A stretch of 64,000 bases of DNA from Vibrio sp. B1FLJ16 (GTDB lineage: Bacteria > Pseudomonadota > Gammaproteobacteria > Enterobacterales > Vibrionaceae): the NCBI RefSeq assembly GCF_905175385.1, contig NZ_HG992749.1, positions 2,294,001-2,358,000 on the forward strand, in the 5' to 3' direction. Position numbers and translations under genes: made by a program. Positions 35,411-44,122 of this stretch are shown one piece after another. Position 1 is the stretch's first letter, and every line of letters begins with the position of its first letter. The notes beneath the pieces were generated by a model. That model saw nothing but the letters and a program-made list of their open reading frames with translations, did no database searches and had not been told where the DNA came from.

Positions 35411-36718
35411 TTATTCATCTACAGTAAAATAGAGCGCCCAAGCGCGCTTGAGTGTCTCTGTGGATACCTGATTTCCTATTTCTTCAAACATTAAAATATC
35501 GCGGCTAATTCCCAATATATCCTTTGGAAGGCAAGGGAAATAACCTGTATTCGTTTCATCATGAAGCTGTATTAACTGTTCAAAAAAGCCTTCTTCCAGA
35601 CTCAGCTGATTACTTTTTGCCAACTCCATCCATAATTGACAGTATTCTTCGACCCATAGAGGCTTAAACTCAATCTTGTAGCCGATACGGCGTAAAAATG
35701 CCGGATCTGCAATCGAACTGGGCGATAAATTGGATGAAAAAGCGAGCGTAAGTAAAAACGGGACCGATATTTGCTGTCCATTAGGCAGTCCCAGGTGATC
35801 GACACAATACTCCATAGGAACAATCCATCGGTTGAGCAATGTGGCAACTGGCATTGGCTGACGGCCCAAATCGTCAATGACTAAAATACCGTTGTTGGCC
35901 ATCATCTGAAGCGGTGCAATCCAGACTCGATTATGTTCACTGTGGTTAACTTCCAGCATATCCATGGTGAGCTCACCTCCAACCTGAATATTTGGTCGCT
36001 CACATAACACCCAACGTTTATCGTAATGCTCTACAAGTTTCAGGTAAGATTTACTGTGAGAATTATCTACTCGCTTGTGGTGATGTTCAGAGAACACTTT
36101 AATAATGTTTCCGTCGGAAAATACGGCATAGGGTATATAGACAGATGTATTCAGTGCATTAAGTACTCTTGCTGCAACATAACTTTTACCCGTGCCTGCG
36201 TGGCCATATAAAAGTAACGCTCGACCAGAGTTGATTGCAGCTCCCAACACAGGTGTAATACGATCTGCACCATAGACATCTTCAAGAGCACGCTCAACCG
36301 CAGGGCGCGTAATAGGTTGATTACGTAGATTTTGCTGCTCAACTATTTGCCAGTATTGCTCTAATGAAACAGGTACAGGCCCGAGATATGCTTCTCTTTG
36401 AAATGCTAGCTCAGATTCAGCCATGCCGAGTTCCGTTAAACCATAACGAATATTTGAGTATGAACTTGTTGCATTTAATGGTTGATAAACTTCTACCATA
36501 CTGCGGGCACGTAGGTGTGCTAACGCCGTCTCAATAATGGTCGATACAACACACATCCTATTAGAAAGTTCTACCAAGTCTGATTTCGGATAAGCTGACA
36601 GATGTTTGAGAAGCAAATGCTCTATCACCACTGAAGGAATACCCAACAGCTCTTCTGATGTGGGAACTGGTGGCGGGTCAATTTGAGGCACCAGATTGTC
36701 TCTTGAGACATTAGTCAT
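35411..36718 (-). CDS. Winged-helix AAA+ ATPase inside the Tad operon
   Basis: 435 residues from the ATG at 36718, chosen because AGGAGGG lies just upstream; an earlier in-frame TTG exists at 36760. Residues about 20-100 look like a winged-helix domain (LLKHLSAYPKSDLVELSNRM, then a recognition-helix-like IIETALAHLRARSMVEVY). The AAA+ core has Walker A GHAGTGKS (about 172-179), Walker B ILVIDD (about 278-283), a sensor-1 FSSN and an arginine pair FLRRIG. No standard tad gene encodes this. Operon position implies a job in expression, assembly or remodelling of the pilus machine; the actual role is unknown. Confidence 0.75.
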   Translation of the reverse strand: MTNVSRDNLVPQIDPPPVPTSEELLGIPSVVIEHLLLKHLSAYPKSDLVELSNRMCVVSTIIETALAHLRARSMVEVYQPLNATSSYSNIRYGLTELGMAESELAFQREAYLGPVPVSLEQYWQIVEQQNLRNQPITRPAVERALEDVYGADRITPVLGAAINSGRALLLYGHAGTGKSYVAARVLNALNTSVYIPYAVFSDGNIIKVFSEHHHKRVDNSHSKSYLKLVEHYDKRWVLCERPNIQVGGELTMDMLEVNHSEHNRVWIAPLQMMANNGILVIDDLGRQPMPVATLLNRWIVPMEYCVDHLGLPNGQQISVPFLLTLAFSSNLSPSSIADPAFLRRIGYKIEFKPLWVEEYCQLWMELAKSNQLSLEEGFFEQLIQLHDETNTGYFPCLPKDILGISRDILMFEEIGNQVSTETLKRAWALYFTVDE

Positions 36719-36802
36719 AGGCTGCACCCTCCTGGTGTTAGCGCTACCTCTCGTCGGCAAACGATGCCGAACAGAATCCTTTCTAATTTCAAAATATTAT
36801 GT

Positions 36803-37285
36803 CTACTGAATATAAAAATAGTAAGCCAAGCCAACTACAATTGCTGGTGCAAACGGAATAACCAGAGGTTGCTTAGCCCTCCATCCTGGAGTCAGTTTCT
36901 GTATTGCATAAGCTTTGAGTTGCTCTGCTATCGTTTCATAAGAAGATGCTGTGTGTAACGCAAGGTAAAACAGACTCATTACACCGCCAGCTAAAACGAT
37001 ATAGGGTGTGACTTCTAACATAGCTTCAGTTCCTAGCCAGAGACCAATTACTGCCAAGAGCTTTACGTCCCCACCAGCCATAACTTTGCATACGTACAAC
37101 CCAAGGCAAACTGCAAAGGTAATCAGAAAGCCTTTGAGTTGAAACCACCATTGCATCTCTGTTTGCAGTAATATATCTACAGATACAGCTACAAACAGAA
37201 AAACTATTAACTGGTTTGGAATACGGTGTCTCTGTGCATCAGAGACACCGATCGCGGTTAGCAAAAACCAAATTACGAAACTCAT
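36803..37285 (-). CDS. tadV: Tad prepilin peptidase TadV (CpaA type)
   Basis: 160-residue membrane aspartyl protease of the A24 family that cleaves the Flp and TadE/F leaders. The two catalytic aspartates are in VSDAQRHRIPN (about residue 15) and MAGGDVKLL (about residue 73). Length and the six or so hydrophobic segments fit the short TadV form without the methylase domain. It starts 19 bp after the flp stop. Confidence 0.9.
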   Translation of the reverse strand: MSFVIWFLLTAIGVSDAQRHRIPNQLIVFLFVAVSVDILLQTEMQWWFQLKGFLITFAVCLGLYVCKVMAGGDVKLLAVIGLWLGTEAMLEVTPYIVLAGGVMSLFYLALHTASSYETIAEQLKAYAIQKLTPGWRAKQPLVIPFAPAIVVGLAYYFYIQ

Positions 37286-37304
37286 AACTATGCGTTATAT
37301 CGTC

Positions 37305-37484
37305 TTAGCTAACTTTGCTTTGGATTTTCGTTGATACATCCCCAAAGGTAGTCGCGAGTTTCGTCCAAAAGTCTAGAGTCAACATTGCACTAACAATCAA
37401 AGCTGCACCAAGAATGTACTCAAGTAAGGTCAAGCCTTCTTCATCATTCCAGAAGTTTTTTACTGCTTGTGTAAATTTATTCAT
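37305..37484 (-). CDS. flp: Flp major pilin
   Basis: A 59-residue pilin precursor. The sequence MNKFTQAVKNFWNDEEG forms the leader with cleavage after G17, and the mature protein starts LTLLEYILGAALIV. Glutamate and tyrosine at mature positions 5 and 6 are the hallmark of Flp pilins. AGGGG precedes the ATG. It is the first gene of the operon, so it is likely the most strongly expressed; no internal terminator was clear between flp and tadV. The length is short but within the Flp range. Confidence 0.92.
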   Translation of the reverse strand: MNKFTQAVKNFWNDEEGLTLLEYILGAALIVSAMLTLDFWTKLATTFGDVSTKIQSKVS

Positions 37485-37855
37485 TTTCCATTCCCCTTTA
37501 AGACCCTTTCGAAAGTCTTTATTCAGTATTGAGTTTTATTACATCCCTTAACGAAACATTCAAAACGACGACGTTTCAGAACTAAGTTAGGTCAGCAAAG
37601 TGTTAGAGCGTTAGGATATTTATGACTTTAATTAGCACTTTTTTGCCACTCCTGCTCCACCTCCCATTATTTAGTTACCTACAACTAAAAAAATAAATAT
37701 ATGGGACAATAATCACACTAATTGTTAACTTTTTGTTCATATAATTGCTTATTAGCTGTACCTAAATAAACGAAAGTACTAGTGGAAGTTCAAGGATTGA
37801 GTTTCTGTCAGTCAAAAACAATTACAAACATTCACAAGAAAAAGCAGAATGGGTT
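37485..37855. promoter_or_regulatory. Divergent control region between flp and the AraC-type gene
   Basis: 371 bp, A+T-rich, with no ORF. It must hold the tad operon promoter on the minus strand and the regulator promoter on the plus strand. CTTTCGAAAG at 37506-37515 is a perfect 10-bp palindrome in the flp leader. I could not identify firm -35/-10 or sigma-54 elements. Confidence 0.5.
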
Positions 37856-38590
37856 ATGTCTATGGATAGGATGATTATGGCTTGTTGGATAGGAGATCCA
37901 CTACAGTCATTACCTGAGCATTGCCGCTCAGCATTTGAACAGCATTTTGAGTTTCGCAATCAAAACAGCGATATATCAGTTCTTAGTGATAAATCGTGTG
38001 ATTACGTCTTTTATCATATTGGCAGCGAGAGTGACGGGCTTTTACAAGGTGTCGTTACGATGTGTGAGAATTTGGACAAGAAGCTGATCGTTGTCCGCTC
38101 AGCCAATAATAAATGCGAATTACCTCCGGAACATATTTCCGCCGAATATTACACGCTAGATGAGACGACTCTTCCTCTCTGGCTCCTGCAAATAAAGATG
38201 AAATACTTTGTCTGCCCAACCCGAAATGAAATCGTAGTACAGCGTAATACAAGCAACCCGGCACAGGGTAAGCCAAACTTTGCTGAACACGTTGTTGACT
38301 ATATCTCGAACAATATAGACAAGGACATAAGCCAGGAAGAAGTCGCAGCACGTTGTCACTACTCGCCAACCTACTTTTCCAAAATGTTCCACCGAGAAGT
38401 CGGCATGTGCTTTCGCGACTATGTGACTGCAAAACGGATTTCGCTGGCAAAGAAAATGCTGACTCAGGATGAGTCCACCAAGATAGCTTACATCGCCTAT
38501 CAATGCGGCTATCAGGATGTTTCCTATTTCTCGCGGATATTTAAGAAGAAAACCGGACTGTCTCCCGCCAGTTACCGTCAGCAGTACTGA
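37856..38590 (+). CDS. AraC-family transcriptional regulator
   Basis: 244 residues. The C-terminal 100 residues form the AraC double helix-turn-helix: DISQEEVAARCHYSPTYFSKMFHREVG, then STKIAYIAYQCGYQDVSYFSRIFKKKTGLSPASYR (in part). The N-terminal 140 residues have no recognisable sugar-binding cupin and may be a receiver-like or novel sensing domain. The start is uncertain: ATGs at 37856, 37862 and 37871 are in frame and none has a strong ribosome site. Divergent from flp, so it is a good candidate regulator of the tad operon. Confidence 0.82.
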   Translation: MSMDRMIMACWIGDPLQSLPEHCRSAFEQHFEFRNQNSDISVLSDKSCDYVFYHIGSESDGLLQGVVTMCENLDKKLIVVRSANNKCELPPEHISAEYYTLDETTLPLWLLQIKMKYFVCPTRNEIVVQRNTSNPAQGKPNFAEHVVDYISNNIDKDISQEEVAARCHYSPTYFSKMFHREVGMCFRDYVTAKRISLAKKMLTQDESTKIAYIAYQCGYQDVSYFSRIFKKKTGLSPASYRQQY

Positions 38591-38601
38591 TCTCCGATTA
38601 A

Positions 38602-38627
38602 ATAGCGCTAATTCCATTTAGCGCTAT
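38602..38627 (+). terminator. Hairpin after the AraC-type gene
   Basis: ATAGCGCTA and TAGCGCTAT pair perfectly around eight bases, 11 bp after the stop codon. The following T-run is weak (CTTGCC). Confidence 0.5.
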
Positions 38628-38722
38628 CTTGCCCGCATATTTCATAAAAATGCATTCCCGTGTCGCTAACTCACGTGCTAAAGTTAACAATAAATTAACA
38701 ATTACAAGTACAACGAGAAGAC

Positions 38723-40429
38723 ATGGAGTCACTAATGATGCATAAGCCGAACATCAGCAGCCCTGCTGGTTGCACTCTCCCTCCGCCAAATGAAATGATT
38801 CTTAAGTGGGCTGAAGAGCGTCCGAAAGAGGTTTACTTAAAACAAATAATCAACCGTGAGTTTGTAGAGTTTACTTATGCGGAAGTTGCCGATCAGGCGC
38901 TTAAATTGGTCAGCGCATTAAGAAAGCTCGGCATCCAGCCCGGCGATAAGGTCGCGTTAATATCAAAAAACTGCGCCGAATGGTTCATATGCGATCTGGC
39001 ATTGATGTTGGGTGACTACGTCAGCGTCCCTATCTTCCCGACTGCCGGTGCAGATACCATTAAATACTGCATCACGCACAGTGAAAGTAAGGTGTTGATC
39101 GGCGGTAAGCTGGATGATGCCAAAGCGACTCAGCAAGTACTTAACGAGATGAGTGAGCTTATCAGCATCGCGCTGCCTTATGACACAGCACCTAAATCTC
39201 AGTATCAATATGCAAAACTGATTGCTAATGAAGTGCCGAGTGAAGAGCGTCCGCAACATTACGACGATAAGCTGATGTCTTTGGTGTATACATCGGGGAC
39301 TTCGGGCTTACCGAAAGGAGCGATGTTGACCTATGGCGCTTTCAGTTGGTCTGTCCAACAACTGATTAATCATATTGGCATTCAACCAAACGACCGGTTG
39401 TTCTCTTACTTGCCTCTGGCACACATTACTGAGCGCGTTTATATCTTTGGCTCTTCGATAATGGGCGGCGTACCAACCGCATTCCCTGAGTCACTCGATA
39501 CCTTTATTGAAGATGTCAAAATGCATCGCCCGACGCTATTTATCTCAGTGCCTCGATTATGGACACTCTTCCAGCAACGTATTCAGGACAAACTGCCACA
39601 AAAGGCCCTGAACATTATCCTCAAGATACCGGTTGTTAACTCACTAATTAAGAAGAAACTGGCTGTTGGCCTGGGGTTAGATCAGGCTCGTGTATTAGGT
39701 TGTGGTTCAGCTCCGGTATCACCGGCGTTATTAAAGTGGTACCACAGTGTCGGACTCAACATCACTGAAGCGTGGGGCATGACAGAGTCTTTCGCTTACA
39801 GCACCATCAACTACCCGTTCAGAGCAGACAAGATCGGAACCGTTGGTAATGCAGGCCCGGGGATTGAACTCAAAATTGCTGATGACAGTGAGATTATGGT
39901 TCGCGGTAAAGGATTGTTCTCCGGTTACTATAAGAATGACATTGCTACTCAAGAGTCCTTTGACTCTCAAGGCTGGCTACACACCGGAGATATAGGTGCG
40001 ATTGACAGCGACGGCTATCTTACGATTCAGGGACGTAAGAAAGACACCTTCAAAACCGCCAAAGGTAAATTTGTTTCGCCTGTCCCGATTGAAAAGAAAC
40101 TTTTTGAATACAGCCGTGTAGAAATGATGTGTCTAATTGGCCTTGGTTTGCCGGGCCCGATTCTTTTAGTTGTTCCACATGATTTCCCTCACTTTGATAA
40201 AGAACGCTACGAGCGTTCAACACGTAAAGTGGTTGAGCGAATGAACCAAGAGCTTGCATCTCATGAACAAATAAAAGGCGTACTAATGATCAAGGAACCA
40301 TGGAGTATCGAAAACGGCGTACTTACTCCAACTCTGAAGATCAAACGTCACGTACTTGAACAGAAATACCACGACATCGGCCACAACTGGCCAAAAGGCA
40401 CGACGGTACTCTGGGAAGAAGACCTGTAA
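38723..40429 (+). CDS. AMP-binding acyl-CoA synthetase-like enzyme
   Basis: 568 residues of the ANL adenylate-forming superfamily. The phosphate loop is VYTSGTSGLPKGAMLTY (about residues 190-206), the aromatic A5 region is NITEAWGMTESFAYST, and the A7 motif is GWLHTGDIG followed by GRKKDTFKTAKGKFVSP. The last pattern and the overall shape resemble long-chain acyl-CoA synthetases (FadD15/LC-FACS group), which activate fatty acids with ATP and CoA. The substrate is not certain. GAGAAG precedes the ATG. It is a single gene ended by a strong hairpin. Confidence 0.82.
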   Translation: MESLMMHKPNISSPAGCTLPPPNEMILKWAEERPKEVYLKQIINREFVEFTYAEVADQALKLVSALRKLGIQPGDKVALISKNCAEWFICDLALMLGDYVSVPIFPTAGADTIKYCITHSESKVLIGGKLDDAKATQQVLNEMSELISIALPYDTAPKSQYQYAKLIANEVPSEERPQHYDDKLMSLVYTSGTSGLPKGAMLTYGAFSWSVQQLINHIGIQPNDRLFSYLPLAHITERVYIFGSSIMGGVPTAFPESLDTFIEDVKMHRPTLFISVPRLWTLFQQRIQDKLPQKALNIILKIPVVNSLIKKKLAVGLGLDQARVLGCGSAPVSPALLKWYHSVGLNITEAWGMTESFAYSTINYPFRADKIGTVGNAGPGIELKIADDSEIMVRGKGLFSGYYKNDIATQESFDSQGWLHTGDIGAIDSDGYLTIQGRKKDTFKTAKGKFVSPVPIEKKLFEYSRVEMMCLIGLGLPGPILLVVPHDFPHFDKERYERSTRKVVERMNQELASHEQIKGVLMIKEPWSIENGVLTPTLKIKRHVLEQKYHDIGHNWPKGTTVLWEEDL

Positions 40430-40437
40430 ATAACAGT

Positions 40438-40470
40438 AACTCCTCAATGACGAAGCTTCATTGAGGAGTT
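40438..40470 (+). terminator. Terminator after the acyl-CoA synthetase gene
   Basis: AACTCCTCAATG and CATTGAGGAGTT form a 12-bp perfect stem around nine bases, followed by CTTATTATT. Confidence 0.75.
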
Positions 40471-40489
40471 CTTATTATTAGCCATAAAC

Positions 40490-40699
40490 CTACTCTCTCC
40501 AAAACGGCTTACAGCTCTCTTTGAGAATTTCTTGCTTTTCCAGTCCAATGTCATCCCAAAGGTGTTCCGGTAATTCACTCAAGTGACGCCGCGTCCGGTA
40601 ATTCCTTCTCCACAAAAAGAGTTTAGAAATAATTAACTGAATCCAGCTTTGTTCCCTCTTTATTAATCCGTATTCGCAAGGGCGCGTCATGCTTTCCAT
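40490..40699 (-). CDS. DUF1127 family small protein
   Basis: 69 residues from the ATG at 40699, which has AGGAG eight bases upstream; a GTG at 40729 is in frame but has no such site. The C-terminal half carries the DUF1127 (YjiS-like) pattern: WRRNYRTRRHLSELPEHLWDDIGLEKQEI, quoted in part. Arginine-rich small proteins of this family have been tied to RNA turnover and phosphate or carbon control in alpha-proteobacteria. Divergent from a GcvA-like LysR gene, which may regulate it. Confidence 0.82.
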   Translation of the reverse strand: MESMTRPCEYGLIKREQSWIQLIISKLFLWRRNYRTRRHLSELPEHLWDDIGLEKQEILKESCKPFWRE

Positions 40700-40797
40700 C
40701 TCTTCGGCTCCTGGTGTATTGTTGACCACTTAATAATCAGCGACTACCCTGATATCCTCAAACGATAGAATCTGCCATTGAGTTAAGGAAAACTAAT

Positions 40798-41724
40798 GTG
40801 AAAGATCGAATGCCGCCATTACAGGGTTTGTACTATTTCTTCATCGCAGCAAAAGAAGGGAGCTTTAAAGACGCAGCCAGGAGTTTGTTTGTTACCCCCG
40901 CAGCAATTAGCCAGCAGATACGCCAGCTGGAAGAATTTTTAGGCACGGATCTGTTTGTTCGTCAGCACAGAAAAATTGTACTGACACCAGAGGGTGAGTT
41001 GCTGTTTACTCAGGCAGAGATAGGATTTAGTCATATACAACAAGGGGTTCGTCTTATAAACCAAGATCCCAACCCAAACCAGCTTTCTATCTCAACACTA
41101 CCTTCATTTGCACACCACTGGCTTGTCCCCAAAATCACTGCTTTTCGACAGCGTCATCCGGAACTATCGCTATTACTGGAACCAACCAATGAGCTGGTCT
41201 CTTTTCAAGATAGTCAGATAGATTTATGCGTTCGATACGGTTTGGGAAACTACCCTAATTTAGAATCGCAATGGCTGATGGATGAGGCATTTTATCCGGC
41301 CTGTCATCCTGTTTATCAGCAAGAGCACGGTATTTATACAATCGAAGATTTGAGTAAAGCTTCACTTATCGAAGATCTTTGGCCAGATCTCGATTGGAAT
41401 ATGTGGTTAGAGAGACTTGGACAACAAGCGGCAAAACCATCTTTAAAATACAGCGGCTCTCACCTCGTGCTTGAGGCTGCGTTATCACTGCAAGGTGTGG
41501 CGCTGGTTAAACACAGTTTGGCGTATCAGTACTTTAGAACTGGAAAGTTGGTACGTATTGGCGATATCGCCATTAAGCCTAAATTTGCTTATTACTTATG
41601 TGCACCCAAAGGCTATCTGCAACGCCCCAAAGCGCAACTGTTTGCAAAGTGGCTCAAAGATGAGATAGATAGTTTTGAACAATCCGTTACTCGGGATTTT
41701 AAAACCATTGAGCTAACAGATTGA
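40798..41724 (+). CDS. LysR-family regulator, GcvA-like
   Basis: 308 residues starting at GTG (AAGGA lies upstream); the ATG at 40810 is a possible alternative. The N-terminal PPLQGLYYFFIAAKEGSFKDAA and VTPAAISQQIRQLEEFLG form the GcvA-type winged helix, and LPSFAHHWLVPKITAFRQRHPEL is typical of that subgroup. It shares a short upstream region with the divergent DUF1127 gene. The effector and regulon are unknown. It converges on EF-G2 across a terminator. Confidence 0.85.
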   Translation: MKDRMPPLQGLYYFFIAAKEGSFKDAARSLFVTPAAISQQIRQLEEFLGTDLFVRQHRKIVLTPEGELLFTQAEIGFSHIQQGVRLINQDPNPNQLSISTLPSFAHHWLVPKITAFRQRHPELSLLLEPTNELVSFQDSQIDLCVRYGLGNYPNLESQWLMDEAFYPACHPVYQQEHGIYTIEDLSKASLIEDLWPDLDWNMWLERLGQQAAKPSLKYSGSHLVLEAALSLQGVALVKHSLAYQYFRTGKLVRIGDIAIKPKFAYYLCAPKGYLQRPKAQLFAKWLKDEIDSFEQSVTRDFKTIELTD

Positions 41725-41766
41725 AGAACTTCAATTTAATTACAGCGTTTGATTTAGTATAAATAA

Positions 41767-41791
41767 AAAGCCCCGCACTAGGCGGGGCTTT
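41767..41791 (-). terminator. Terminator of the EF-G2 gene (bidirectional)
   Basis: AAAGCCCCGC and GCGGGGCTTT pair around CTAG-type bases, with a T-run on the minus strand (TTTTTATTT). Confidence 0.85.
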
Positions 41792-41815
41792 GAAATCATA
41801 GAGTTAACTTAAGAA

Positions 41816-43903
41816 TTACTTCTTAGCGTTACGCTCTTTAACTTCTGCGATTACTTGCTCAGCAACGTTTGCTGGACAAGGTGCGTAGTGTGCGAACTCC
41901 ATAGAGAACTGACCACGACCAGAAGTGATAGTACGTAGGTGACCGATGTAGCCAAACATTTCTGATAGAGGAACGTCTGCTTTAATACGAACACCAGTAG
42001 CACCAGCTTGTTGGTCTTTGATCATACCACGACGACGGTTAAGGTCACCGATTACGTCACCAACGTTGTCTTCTGGAGAGAATACGTCAACGTTCATGAT
42101 AGGCTCAAGAAGCTGTGCACCCGCTTTAGGCATAGACTGACGGAATGCGCCTTTCGCAGCGATTTCGTAAGCGATAGCTGAAGAGTCAACTGCGTGGAAG
42201 CCACCGTCGAATAGTTCAACTTCTACGTCTAGAGTTGGGAAGCCAGCTAGAACACCAGTGTCCATCATGCTAGCGAAGCCTTTCTCTACTGCAGGCCAGA
42301 ATTCTTTAGGTACGTTACCACCAACAACTGTTGATTTGAACGTGAAGCCAGAGTTTGGCTCACCTGGTTTGATACGGTAGTCGATCTTACCGAACTGACC
42401 AGAACCACCAGACTGTTTCTTATGCGTGTAGCTGTCTTCGATTGCTTGAGTGATAGTTTCACGGTAAGCAACCTGAGGAGCACCTACTTCTAGCTCAACG
42501 CCGTAAGTACGCTTAAGGATATCAACTTTGATGTCTAGGTGAAGTTCGCCCATACCTTTAAGGATGGTTTCGCCTGAATCTTCATCAGTCTCAACTTGGA
42601 ATGAAGGATCTTCTGCAACCATTTTACCGATCGCGATACCCATTTTCTCAGTTGAACCTTTGTCTTTTGGAGCAACAGCAATTGAGATTACTGGCTCTGG
42701 GAAGATCATTGGTTCTAGAGTACATTCGTGCTTAGGATCACATAGAGTGTGACCAGTTTGAACGTTCTTCATACCAACAACAGCGATGATGTCACCAGCT
42801 TGAGCTTCAGTGATCTCGTTACGGTCGTCAGCTTGCATTTCACACATACGGCCGATACGCTCAGTTTTACCTGTCGCAGCGTTAAGGATAGTGTCACCCT
42901 TCTTCATGCGGCCAGAGTAAATACGGATGAACGTTAGCGCGCCGAAACGGTCGTCCATGATCTTAAATGCTAGAGCACGTAGTGGCTCGTCTGCAGATAC
43001 AGTCGCAACTTCACCAGTTGGCTCACCAGTTTCAGGATCTGTTAGAGGCTGAGGATCAACTTCTGTTGGAGAAGGTAGGTAATCTACAACAGCGTCTAGT
43101 ACTAGCTGAACACCCTTGTTCTTGAACGCAGAACCACAGAATGTTGGGAAGAATGCTAGATCACGAGTACCTTTACGGATACAACGTTTTAGATCTTCGA
43201 TAGAAGGCTCTTCACCTTCCATGTACGCTTCCATTAGGTCATCGTCTTGCTCTACCGCAGTTTCGATTAGCTCTTCACGGTAAGCTTCAACGTCGTCAAC
43301 CATGTCAGCAGGAACGTCTTGAACTTCGTAGTTCTCTGGAAGACCTGAGTCATCCCATACGTATGCTTTACGAGATAGCAGATCAACAACACCAACGAAG
43401 TCATCTTCACGACCAATTGGAAGAACCATTACTAGTGGGTTTGCCGCTAGTACGTTCTTAACTTGGTCAACTACGTTGAAGAAGTCTGCACCCATACGGT
43501 CTAGTTTGTTAACGAAGATCAGACGAGATACTTCTGATTCGTTCGCGTAGCGCCAGTTAGTTTCTGACTGAGGCTCAACACCACCAGAACCACAGAATAC
43601 ACCGATACCACCATCTAGAACTTTAAGTGAACGGTATACTTCTACTGTAAAGTCAACGTGTCCCGGAGTATCGATAACGTTTAGGCGGTGGCCATTCCAC
43701 TCACAAGTTACCGCAGCTGATTGGATTGTAATACCACGCTCAGCTTCCTGCTCCATGAAGTCAGTTGTAGACTCACCGTCGTGTACTTCACCAGTTTTGT
43801 GGATTTTACCAGTAAGCTTTAGAATACGCTCAGTGGTGGTAGTTTTACCCGCATCAACGTGCGCGAAAATACCAATGTTTCTGTACTTTGATAAATCTGC
43901 CAT
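41816..43903 (-). CDS. fusA2: Elongation factor G, second copy (EF-G2)
   Basis: 695-residue ribosomal translocation GTPase. I start at the ATG at 43903 ([13 protein letters not shown]), which begins the family sequence; the frame remains open upstream to 44083 but without resemblance. G1 [15 protein letters not shown]3 DTPGHVDFT and G4 NKLDRMGAD are intact. Because it lies next to radA rather than in the rpsL-rpsG-fusA-tuf cluster, it is the second Vibrio EF-G. In other bacteria EF-G2 copies can specialise, for example in recycling. Codon choice is strongly biased to GGT, CGT and GCA, as in highly expressed genes. Confidence 0.92.
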   Translation of the reverse strand: MADLSKYRNIGIFAHVDAGKTTTTERILKLTGKIHKTGEVHDGESTTDFMEQEAERGITIQSAAVTCEWNGHRLNVIDTPGHVDFTVEVYRSLKVLDGGIGVFCGSGGVEPQSETNWRYANESEVSRLIFVNKLDRMGADFFNVVDQVKNVLAANPLVMVLPIGREDDFVGVVDLLSRKAYVWDDSGLPENYEVQDVPADMVDDVEAYREELIETAVEQDDDLMEAYMEGEEPSIEDLKRCIRKGTRDLAFFPTFCGSAFKNKGVQLVLDAVVDYLPSPTEVDPQPLTDPETGEPTGEVATVSADEPLRALAFKIMDDRFGALTFIRIYSGRMKKGDTILNAATGKTERIGRMCEMQADDRNEITEAQAGDIIAVVGMKNVQTGHTLCDPKHECTLEPMIFPEPVISIAVAPKDKGSTEKMGIAIGKMVAEDPSFQVETDEDSGETILKGMGELHLDIKVDILKRTYGVELEVGAPQVAYRETITQAIEDSYTHKKQSGGSGQFGKIDYRIKPGEPNSGFTFKSTVVGGNVPKEFWPAVEKGFASMMDTGVLAGFPTLDVEVELFDGGFHAVDSSAIAYEIAAKGAFRQSMPKAGAQLLEPIMNVDVFSPEDNVGDVIGDLNRRRGMIKDQQAGATGVRIKADVPLSEMFGYIGHLRTITSGRGQFSMEFAHYAPCPANVAEQVIAEVKERNAKK

Positions 43904-43940
43904 TGTCTTACTCTGTTTATAAGGTATAAATTGCGCGCAG

Positions 43941-43949
43941 AGTATAACA
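43941..43949 (-). promoter_or_regulatory. Possible extended -10 promoter of the EF-G2 gene
   Basis: On the minus strand TGTTATACT, an extended -10 box, is followed by a G+C-rich discriminator (CTGCGCGC) about 38 bp upstream of the start codon. No good -35 at 17 bp is visible. Confidence 0.4.
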
Positions 43950-44122
43950 CAATCTGTCAAGACTGATACCCTTGCGTGCAGATGGACGAAAAAAATTTTT
44001 AACCTAAATTTTCCATCCTCAAATAATAGCCAAACATAACGATCTGTGTGCTTTATTCGCTTATCAGTTCGAATAGATTCCAAACATTGTGATCGTTTAG
44101 TTAACTACTTTATCGCTCATCT

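Noticed and set aside
35411..36760. TTG start at 36760 for the Tad AAA+ ATPase
   Set aside because: The ATG at 36718 has AGGAGGG at ideal spacing; the TTG has none.
37500..37855. Sigma-54-like TAGCAC...TTGC sequence at about 37638
   Set aside because: The GG of the -24 element is missing and the spacer is one base short.
43904..44083. 60-residue N-terminal extension of EF-G2
   Set aside because: Low-complexity frame extension without resemblance; family begins at MADLSKY.
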